Assembly (NCBI GenBank): GCA_016297415.1
Contig: JAEDGQ010000034.1
Location: 1-19,323, forward strand
Reading direction: 5' to 3'
Length of the DNA stretch: 19,323 bases
From: Treponema sp.
GTDB taxonomy: Bacteria; Spirochaetota; Spirochaetia; Treponematales; Treponemataceae
Part shown: positions 7,468-13,224 of the stretch, in pieces
Position numbering within the stretch: position 1 is the first letter of the stretch
Layout of the letters: each line of letters starts with the position of its first letter
Position numbers and translations under genes: made by a program
The notes under the pieces: generated by a model
Told to the model about the DNA's origin: nothing
What the model saw: the letters and a program-made list of their open reading frames with translations, nothing else
Database searches by the model: none

Positions 7468-7542
7468 AGGGGCGCCTGCCCCTGCGCTTCAAAGGCGGCC
7501 TGCCGCCTTTTCCGCTACCCCCTCGCCTAGGGCTCTGCCCTA
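7468..7542. repeat. three-hairpin GC-rich element inside the redox operon
   Basis: Three perfect hairpins lie in a row: AGGGGC/GCCCCT (7468-7483, 4-base loop), AAAGGCGG/CCGCCTTT (7491-7510, 4-base loop) and TAGGGC/GCCCTA (7528-7542, 3-base loop). GC content is far above the neighbouring genes. None has a long T-run, so they are not classical terminators. They could stabilise or separate the messages for the UGSC gene and the genes after it, or be a dispersed repeat insertion. Confidence 0.75.
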
Positions 7543-7564
7543 AAACCCGTACTGGAGGATTAAA

Positions 7565-8071
7565 ATGAAAAAAATATCTGTTCTTACTGCTTTAATGTTA
7601 ATTCTTGCTTCATCAGTTTTTGCTGATAAAGTTTCATTCAATGCAAAAACAATCGAAAACAAAACTGTAACAGAAGCCATATTTGAAGATGCAGAACTTA
7701 CAATGATTAATATCTGGGGAACATTCTGTGGTCCTTGTATTAACGAAATGCCGGACCTGGCAAAACTTAACAGGGATTACAGCGAAAAAGGTTTTCAGGT
7801 AGTTGGAATTGTAATTGACAGTGTAAACCGTAAGGGACTTCCTGTTCCAAAAACTGTAGATGCAGCTAAAAAAATTGCAAAACAGACTGGAGCAGATTAC
7901 ATTCACATTGTTCCTGACATCAAACTTCAGTCATCACTTCTGGCAGGTGTTACTGCAGTTCCTGCTACTGTTTTTGTAAACAAAGACGGAGAAATCGTAG
8001 GGTCAGTTTATACAGGAAGCCGTTCCTATGAAGAGTGGAAAAAGATTGTTGACAAGTTAATGGCAAAATGA
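7565..8071 (+). CDS. exported TlpA-like thiol-disulfide oxidoreductase
   Basis: This is a thioredoxin-fold protein of 168 residues that probably reduces or exchanges disulfides outside the inner membrane. A Sec signal peptide ends at about ASSVFA (15-20), with no lipobox. The active site is WGTFCGPC (51-58; Cys55 and Cys58), in the TlpA/ResA-type context MINIWGTFCGPCINEMPDL. The cis-proline loop is AVPATVF (131-137; Pro133). Ribosome site TGGAGGA (7553-7559) is five bases before the ATG. The stop overlaps the next start in ATGA, so it is translationally coupled to the CxxC microprotein. Its likely partners are the UGSC protein upstream as electron acceptor and the membrane proteins downstream as electron source (inference from context). 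Confidence 0.9.
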   Translation: MKKISVLTALMLILASSVFADKVSFNAKTIENKTVTEAIFEDAELTMINIWGTFCGPCINEMPDLAKLNRDYSEKGFQVVGIVIDSVNRKGLPVPKTVDAAKKIAKQTGADYIHIVPDIKLQSSLLAGVTAVPATVFVNKDGEIVGSVYTGSRSYEEWKKIVDKLMAK

Positions 8072-8217
8072 AAATTGAAACAAAAAAGACAATAGTATCA
8101 GTGCTTCTTCTCTGTGCAGGTGTTTCCATGATAATTCTTGGCATTTTCAGAGAAGAGGCTGAATGTGTAATAGAAAAAGCAACTCGAATCTGCATGGAGT
8201 GTATAGGAATTGGCTAA
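8068..8217 (+). CDS. 49-residue CD1871A-type membrane CxxC microprotein
   Basis: This small gene overlaps the tlpA-like stop by four bases (ATGA) and the next gene by eight, so it sits wholly inside the operon. The product has a basic N-terminus (Lys2, Lys6, Lys7), one hydrophobic segment (about 8-27) and an acidic tail ending in ATRICMECIGIG. The tail holds the CxxC pair Cys42 and Cys45, with a lone Cys33. This end matches what I recall of the CD1871A family of CxxC microproteins, known beside TlpA and 4Fe-4S membrane genes. The positive-inside rule places the CxxC outside the membrane, next to the thioredoxin-like partner. It could pass electrons between the polyferredoxin and the TlpA-like protein (inference). 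No own ribosome site is visible, so it probably depends on coupling. Confidence 0.82.
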   Translation: MKIETKKTIVSVLLLCAGVSMIILGIFREEAECVIEKATRICMECIGIG

Positions 8218-9040
8218 GATTTCAAAAATCCGTCTGATTGTTCAGGCCTGTTTTGCAGCTCTTTCAAACGGATATATAAAGGGTTTTACTCAGGGGTCTC
8301 TCTATCAGGGAGATATAAAATATGTCTGTACTCCCGGCTTAAACTGTTATTCCTGTCCGGGGGCTTTTGCTTCCTGTCCTATTGGTTCCCTGCAGGCAAC
8401 CCTTAACAGCCGTGATTATTATGTTTCTCTTTATGCTGCAGGTATTCTTGTTGTAACTGGCACTTTCCTGGGGCGTTTTGTCTGCGGTTTTTTATGTCCC
8501 TTCGGACTTGTGCAGGATCTTCTTTTTAAGATTCCTTTTGTAAAAAAAATCAGGACTCTTCCCGGCGAAAAATTTCTCCGCTGGCTCAGGTATCTTATTC
8601 TCCTTGTGTTTGTAATTCTTCTTCCTGTGTTTGTAATGGATATTACGGGGCTAGGACAGCCATGGTTCTGTAAATATATTTGTCCTGCAGGTACTCTTGA
8701 AGGAGGAATTCCGCAGACACTTCTAAACGAAAATCTTCGTGGTGCAATTGGTTTTCTTTTTAAGTGGAAAGTTTCAATTCTTGTCGTAATAGTAATTTCT
8801 TCTATTATAATTTACAGGCCTTTCTGCCGTTATATCTGTCCTCTCGGTGCAATTTACGGTCTGTTCAATAAAGTCAGTTTTTACCGTTACAAAGTTGATC
8901 CTGATAAGTGTACAAAATGCGGTGCCTGTCAGAAAATCTGCAAACTTAATATTAAAGTTTATGAAAATCCAAACAGCCTTGACTGTATCCGCTGCGGGGA
9001 GTGTAAGGCCGGTTGTCCAAAAAAAGCAATCCATAAGTAA
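8210..9040 (+). CDS. NapH-like membrane polyferredoxin (4Fe-4S)
   Basis: This 276-residue membrane iron-sulfur protein resembles the NapH/YccM/NosR C-terminal group that moves electrons across the membrane. About four helices are visible (roughly 8-25, 70-92, 125-145, 183-203). Cysteine sets occur between helices 1 and 2 (Cys40, 46, 49, 56, ending in CPIG), at CGFLCP (92-97), CKYICP (154-159) and CRYICP (206-211). The C-terminal ferredoxin domain has two full 4Fe-4S motifs: CTKCGACQKIC (234-244) and CIRCGECKAGC (259-269). The start is TTG 8210, overlapping the microprotein by eight bases, with GGAG at 8196-8199 as ribosome site. No in-frame ATG lies near, so TTG is preferred. With its neighbours it probably supplies reducing power to extracytoplasmic thiols. 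Confidence 0.88.
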   Translation: MAKISKIRLIVQACFAALSNGYIKGFTQGSLYQGDIKYVCTPGLNCYSCPGAFASCPIGSLQATLNSRDYYVSLYAAGILVVTGTFLGRFVCGFLCPFGLVQDLLFKIPFVKKIRTLPGEKFLRWLRYLILLVFVILLPVFVMDITGLGQPWFCKYICPAGTLEGGIPQTLLNENLRGAIGFLFKWKVSILVVIVISSIIIYRPFCRYICPLGAIYGLFNKVSFYRYKVDPDKCTKCGACQKICKLNIKVYENPNSLDCIRCGECKAGCPKKAIHK

Positions 9041-9092
9041 ACATAGCTTTTTCAGACTTTTATATTTTTTTTATTTTTCTTAAAATCAGATT

Positions 9093-9680
9093 ATGAAAAA
9101 AACTGCTTTTCTTTTATGTGCCTTAATTTTAAGTTTAAGTTCCTGTGCAACACAGAAACAGATTGAAAATTCTCCGGAACCAAAGGCAGCTCTAAAAACT
9201 GCAGGACAAAAATCTCTTCCGGTAAAAAAGAATACCTGTACTGTTTTTAAGGGAGAAGAATATTCTGTAGAAGAAGGTGTTTATAACCGTAATTCTTTTT
9301 CTGTCATCAGCCTTGTTGGAAACGGTTCTACAGGGTACAGCTGGGATTTTAAACTTAGTGAAGAAGGTCTTCTTAAAGTTGAAAATGACTGTTTTTATCA
9401 TGGAAGACTTTATGAACAGGGTGTAATTGAAAAAATTCTTCCGGATGGAACAAAAATCAGTTACAGAATGCCGGAAATTGCAGGTGCCGGCACAACTTAT
9501 TTCTGGAAACTTATACCTCTGGAGCCATACACAGATAAAACTGTAACAATGACCTTTGATTACAGATGCAGATGGGAAACAGAACCTCCTTTAAGACAGG
9601 TAGAATACCTTATAACCATAAAAAAAGACGGAACAATAAACTGTGTCCGCAAAGCAGAAAATACTGTTCCAAGGGGTTAG
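9093..9680 (+). CDS. chagasin-like (I42) protease-inhibitor lipoprotein
   Basis: This is a predicted surface or periplasmic inhibitor of papain-like cysteine proteases, 195 residues. The signal carries lipobox LSSC (Cys18), then a linker to about residue 50. The I42 beta-sandwich follows with its three inhibitory loops: GNGSTGYSW (76-84, the NPTTGY-type loop), GAGTTYFW (131-138, the GxGG-type loop) and YRCRWE (157-162, the RPW-type loop, Pro replaced by Cys). The second loop lacks the usual double Gly. The ribosome site is weak. It starts 52 bases after the polyferredoxin gene through a T-rich gap with no clear promoter or terminator, so read-through is possible. It is coupled to the HD gene, which begins two bases past its stop. 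It may protect against host or self proteases (inference). Confidence 0.82.
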   Translation: MKKTAFLLCALILSLSSCATQKQIENSPEPKAALKTAGQKSLPVKKNTCTVFKGEEYSVEEGVYNRNSFSVISLVGNGSTGYSWDFKLSEEGLLKVENDCFYHGRLYEQGVIEKILPDGTKISYRMPEIAGAGTTYFWKLIPLEPYTDKTVTMTFDYRCRWETEPPLRQVEYLITIKKDGTINCVRKAENTVPRG

Positions 9681-9682
9681 AA

Positions 9683-10738
9683 GTGTTTGCCTGTAAATAT
9701 CATAAGCTTCTTTGTACTGAATATCCTTCCTGGCTCGATGATTATATTGCACTGCCTTGTCTTCAAAGACTTGGCGGTGTAGGGCTTTTGTGTGGAACAG
9801 ACTGGACTTCGCTGTACAACAACAGATTTTTTTACAGTCGTCTTGATCATAGTATTGGAACTGCACTCATTACCTGGAATTTTACTCATGATAAAAAGCA
9901 GACTCTTGCAAGCTTGTTTCATGATGTGGCAACCTGCGCTTTTAGTCATGTAAATGATTTTAGAAAAGGTGACGCAATTAAACAGGAAGTTACTGAAGAC
10001 AAAACAAGCGAAATCCTTACTTTTGACAGTGAACTTGCAGGACTTCTTGCCCGGGACGGAATTAATGTATGCGAAATCCGTGATTACCATATTTATCCGG
10101 TTTGTGATAACGAAATTCCTGCTTTAAGTGCCGATCGTCTTGAATATATGTTTCCAAGCAATATGTCCCTGGCTTCTCTAATAAAAGGAAAAGTCTGGAC
10201 TTTTGATGAAGTAGAAAAAATGTATGGTGCCATTCAGGTTCTTTCTGACAGCAGAGGAATAAGTGAACTGGGGTTTAATAATCTGGAAATGGCAGAACTT
10301 TATGTTGAAGGATTTATTGACTGCGGACTTCTTCTTCAGACACATGAAAATAAACTTCCGCTTAATATGCTTGGCAAAATCGTGAATATGGCTCTTGAAC
10401 AGAATGTTTTAAGTGAAGCAGACTGCATGAATTTAAGTGAAAAAAGCATAATCGAAATACTTGATGATTATGCCCTGGCAAATTTAGACAAAAACCTTCT
10501 TGCATCCTATATTAAAACCTGGAGAAACATGACGGAAGTTCTTCATCTGCAAAATGACCCTGGTGAAGGATATTACGCCGTAAATCTTAAGGTTAAAAAA
10601 AGATATATTGACCCTCTGGTAAAAATGCCGGATGGTTCGGTAAACCGCACTTCCTGCCTGAGTCATAAAGCAGAAGAAAAAATAAAGGAATTCCTTTCTT
10701 TTGAAGACACTCCTTTTGGAGCTGTTGCCCTGCTGTAA
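9683..10738 (+). CDS. HD-domain phosphohydrolase
   Basis: This is a predicted metal-dependent phosphohydrolase of the HD superfamily, close to the COG1078 type. I place the start at GTG 9683, because AAGGGG (9671-9676) lies six bases upstream and this avoids a 115-base overlap with the previous gene that an upstream ATG at 9566 would need. That gives 351 residues. Expected metal residues are RLDHSIGTA (His56), SLFHDVATCAFSH (His80, Asp81) and SADRLEY (Asp151). These match the RxxHS, HDxxxxxFSH and DR-x-D/E-Y pattern of the group. It is cytosolic, with no membrane segment. The substrate is unknown; relatives act on nucleotides such as dNTPs. Pairing with a secreted protease inhibitor is not explained by any pathway I know. 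Confidence 0.82.
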   Translation: MFACKYHKLLCTEYPSWLDDYIALPCLQRLGGVGLLCGTDWTSLYNNRFFYSRLDHSIGTALITWNFTHDKKQTLASLFHDVATCAFSHVNDFRKGDAIKQEVTEDKTSEILTFDSELAGLLARDGINVCEIRDYHIYPVCDNEIPALSADRLEYMFPSNMSLASLIKGKVWTFDEVEKMYGAIQVLSDSRGISELGFNNLEMAELYVEGFIDCGLLLQTHENKLPLNMLGKIVNMALEQNVLSEADCMNLSEKSIIEILDDYALANLDKNLLASYIKTWRNMTEVLHLQNDPGEGYYAVNLKVKKRYIDPLVKMPDGSVNRTSCLSHKAEEKIKEFLSFEDTPFGAVALL

Positions 10739-10784
10739 AATAAAATGAGTCCTTGTGTTCTGGAAACTCAGACCGGCAGGGGGG

Positions 10785-10815
10785 ACTGGGGAAGAGACTG
10801 CTCCCTTCAGTTTTT
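10785..10815 (+). terminator. Rho-independent terminator after the HD gene
   Basis: ACTG-GGGA (10785-10792) pairs with TCCC-TT-CAGT (10802-10811), with a two-base bulge, followed by five T residues. It lies between the HD gene stop and the parE promoter and ends the inhibitor/HD transcript. Confidence 0.6.
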
Positions 10816-10819
10816 AATC

Positions 10820-10848
10820 TTGAGAATTGCTTAAATTTCCGTTATAAT
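10820..10848 (+). promoter_or_regulatory. parE operon promoter placing the start at the ATG
   Basis: TTGAGA (10820-10825), a 17-base spacer and a perfect TATAAT (10843-10848) form a strong sigma-70-type promoter. Seven or eight bases downstream lies the parE ATG (10856-10858), so the message would be leaderless or nearly so. AGGA at 10849-10852 is only three bases from the ATG and would lie upstream of the transcript. Confidence 0.8.
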
Positions 10849-10855
10849 AGGATTT

Positions 10856-13150
10856 ATGGGTGGAAAAACAGAATCAACTAAGGCGGAGTCTGTAAAAAAG
10901 ACTGCTGTCTCAAAGTCGTCATCAGCAAAGGCGGCTGTAAAAAAAACTGCTGCTAAACCTGCGGCAAAATCAACTGCAAAAAAAACAACTAAATCTACAG
11001 ATAAAACAACTGCTAAAACAAAAGCAGCTTCAACTGCAGCAAAAAGTGGTGCTGCTGTTGCCAGAAAGACTGCAACTGCCGCAAAAAGTGCTTCAACTAC
11101 AAAAAATGTGGTTTCGAGAGCCTCAACCACCGCAGCTTCAAAAAAGCCTGTTGCCGGAATTGACGAAAACGGAACTTTCCGTGCCTGGGATAATGCAAAA
11201 ACAAAGGCAGCCCCTAAAAAAGCCGGTGAAGAAAAAACTGCTGTAAAGCGTGGTACAACAGCGGAACAGGCTGCTAAAAAACTTGCAGCGGCTCAGGCAA
11301 TTGACCCTAACGCAGGAATTGTTACAAAAACAAATGCTGCTTATGATGATGCACAGATTAAACATCTTGATGCCCTTGAACACATCCGTCTTCGCTCAGG
11401 TATGTACATTGGCCGCCTTGGTGACGGTTCAAACCAGAACGACGGTATTTATGTTCTCTTAAAAGAAATTATTGATAACTCCATTGATGAATACATCATG
11501 GGAAACGGCAACAGAATCGACATCCAGATTTTGGAAAACCGTGTAAAAGTCCGTGATTATGGCCGTGGTATTCCACTTAACAGTGTTGTAGACTGTGTAA
11601 GTCAGATTAATACCGGTGGTAAATATGACAGCGATGCCTTTCAGTTTTCAATCGGTATGAATGGTGTCGGTACAAAAGCTGTAAACGCCCTTTCTTCTGA
11701 ATTTAAAGTTATTTCCATCCGTGACGGATATGCAACAGAAGCTGTATTCAAGCAGGGAAAAATGATTTCCCATAAAAATACTGTAAAACTTGCAAAACCA
11801 ATGAAAAACGGAACTTATTTTGAATTTGTTCCAGATGAAGAAATTTTCGGTAAGTATGCCTTCAATATGGAATATGTAGAAAAGCGTCTCCGTAATTATG
11901 CTTACCTTAACACAGGCCTTACTCTTACTCTTAACGGACAGCCTTATTCCAGTCAGGATGGTCTTTTAGATCTTCTTAAAGATGAACTGGAGTCTGACAC
12001 AATTTATGATATTGGTTCATACACAGGTGCTCACCTGCAGTTTGCCTTTACACATACAAATGCTTATGGCGAAAATTATTTTTCTTTTGTAAACGGACAA
12101 TTTACTTCTGACGGTGGTACTCATCTTGCAGCCTTCCGTGAAGGTTTTATTAAAGGTGTAAATGAATTCTTCCAGGAAAATTATAAATCAGAAGATATTC
12201 GTGAAGGTATTACAGCTGCTGTTCTTGTTAAGGTTAAGGATCCGATTTTTGAATCTCAGACTAAAAACAAACTTGGTAACACAGAAATCCGTTCATGGAT
12301 TGTAGCAGAAGTTCAGTCTGGACTTGATGACTGGCTTCATAAAAATCCTAAAGCTGCCGAAATGCTTCAGAAAAAAATTGAAGCAAATGAAAAACTTCGT
12401 ACAGAGTTAAGTGCGGTAAAAAAGCAGTCAAAAGAAGCTGCAAAAAAAATGTCTATCCGCATTCCAAAGCTGGATGACTGCCGCTACCATCTTGAAGACG
12501 GAGTCAAAGGTGAAAATTCCATGATTTTTATTACTGAAGGACAGTCTGCCTCTGGTTCTATTACACATGCCCGTGATGCAAACTATCAGGCTATTTTCTC
12601 CCTTCGTGGTAAGCCTGAAAATATGTACGGCAAGAAACAGACAGACATCTACAAAAATGATGAACTTCTTCAGCTTATGATGGCTCTGGGAATTGAAACT
12701 TCTACGGAAAATTTAAAATATTCAAAAATCGTAATTGCAACCGATGCCGATAACGATGGTTTCCATATCCGGAATCTGCTGCTTACATTCTTCCTCGGAT
12801 ATTTTGAAGAACTGGTAACAAGCGGAAGAATCTGGATTCTTGAAACTCCACTTTTCCGTGTGCGTAACAAAAAAGAAAACATTTACTGTTATTCAGAAAA
12901 AGAAAGGGATGAAGCTCAGGCAAAACTTGGAAAAGGTTCGGAAACAAGCCGCTTCAAAGGTCTGGGTGAAATCAGTGGTGATGAGTTTAAACAGTTCATT
13001 ACGCCAGATAAAATCCGTCTGACACCAGTAGAAATCAGCCAGCTGAAAATAATTCCTCAGCTGTTAGCCTTCTACATGGGCAGCAACACTCCGGAACGCC
13101 GGGAGTTCATCGAAAAGAACCTTCTGAGCAACTCAGAAATCGATGCGTAA
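10856..13150 (+). CDS. parE: topoisomerase IV subunit B (ParE-type) with histone-H1-like extension
   Basis: This is the ATPase subunit of a type IIA topoisomerase. The GHKL ATPase shows EIIDNSIDEY (204-213), RDYGRGIP (233-240) and SIGMNGVGTKA (265-275). The TOPRIM region has ITEGQSASGS (559-568) and ATDADNDG (628-635), so the metal-binding Glu561 and the DxD acids are intact. The usual Asp of EGDSA is Gln563. Pairing with a ParC-type gene, the absence of the long GyrB insert, and the SITHARDANYQAIFSLRG style favour ParE over GyrB. Residues 1 to about 160 are an extra Lys/Ala/Thr/Ser-rich, strongly basic stretch like bacterial histone-H1 tails. This may bind DNA. It contains a REP-like sequence (11108-11130) in frame. 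No internal Met before 183 offers a shorter start. The operon runs on to parC, a membrane protein and yigZ. Confidence 0.88.
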   Translation: MGGKTESTKAESVKKTAVSKSSSAKAAVKKTAAKPAAKSTAKKTTKSTDKTTAKTKAASTAAKSGAAVARKTATAAKSASTTKNVVSRASTTAASKKPVAGIDENGTFRAWDNAKTKAAPKKAGEEKTAVKRGTTAEQAAKKLAAAQAIDPNAGIVTKTNAAYDDAQIKHLDALEHIRLRSGMYIGRLGDGSNQNDGIYVLLKEIIDNSIDEYIMGNGNRIDIQILENRVKVRDYGRGIPLNSVVDCVSQINTGGKYDSDAFQFSIGMNGVGTKAVNALSSEFKVISIRDGYATEAVFKQGKMISHKNTVKLAKPMKNGTYFEFVPDEEIFGKYAFNMEYVEKRLRNYAYLNTGLTLTLNGQPYSSQDGLLDLLKDELESDTIYDIGSYTGAHLQFAFTHTNAYGENYFSFVNGQFTSDGGTHLAAFREGFIKGVNEFFQENYKSEDIREGITAAVLVKVKDPIFESQTKNKLGNTEIRSWIVAEVQSGLDDWLHKNPKAAEMLQKKIEANEKLRTELSAVKKQSKEAAKKMSIRIPKLDDCRYHLEDGVKGENSMIFITEGQSASGSITHARDANYQAIFSLRGKPENMYGKKQTDIYKNDELLQLMMALGIETSTENLKYSKIVIATDADNDGFHIRNLLLTFFLGYFEELVTSGRIWILETPLFRVRNKKENIYCYSEKERDEAQAKLGKGSETSRFKGLGEISGDEFKQFITPDKIRLTPVEISQLKIIPQLLAFYMGSNTPERREFIEKNLLSNSEIDA
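11108..11130. repeat. REP-like hairpin sequence inside the parE coding region
   Basis: GTGGTT (11108-11113) and AACCAC (11125-11130) form a 6-bp stem with an 11-base loop, the same geometry as the hairpin at 128-152. Bases 11109-11131 differ from the upstream repeat core at only three loop-side positions. It encodes VVSRASTT (residues 85-92), a run unlike the flanking K/A/T-rich protein. Confidence 0.65.
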
Positions 13151-13167
13151 AAAAACTGTGCATTTTT

Positions 13168-13207
13168 AATTAATAATTATTAACTACTAATTAATAATTT
13201 TTTTTTT
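13168..13207 (+). other. AT-only hairpin and 21-bp direct repeat between parE and parC
   Basis: AATTAATAATT occurs twice (13168-13178, 13189-13199), 21 bases apart. AATTATTAA (13175-13183) pairs with TTAATAATT (13191-13199) and eight T residues follow. It resembles a weak terminator or a bent-DNA patch. With no GC pairs it is unlikely to stop transcription fully, and it may tune parC output. Confidence 0.4.
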
Positions 13208-13224
13208 CGGAGAAAATTAAAAAA

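Noticed and set aside
7468..7542. Terminators ending the UGSC transcript
   Set aside because: None of the three hairpins is followed by a useful T-run, and the next gene is close with no promoter in between.
9566..9682. Upstream ATG start for the HD gene
   Set aside because: It would overlap the inhibitor gene by 115 bases and has no matching ribosome site. GTG 9683 has AAGGGG six bases upstream and gives a normal N-terminus.
10831..11130. Minus-strand open frame rich in Ala, Val and Phe opposite the parE start
   Set aside because: It is a by-product of the low-complexity Lys/Ala codons on the plus strand.
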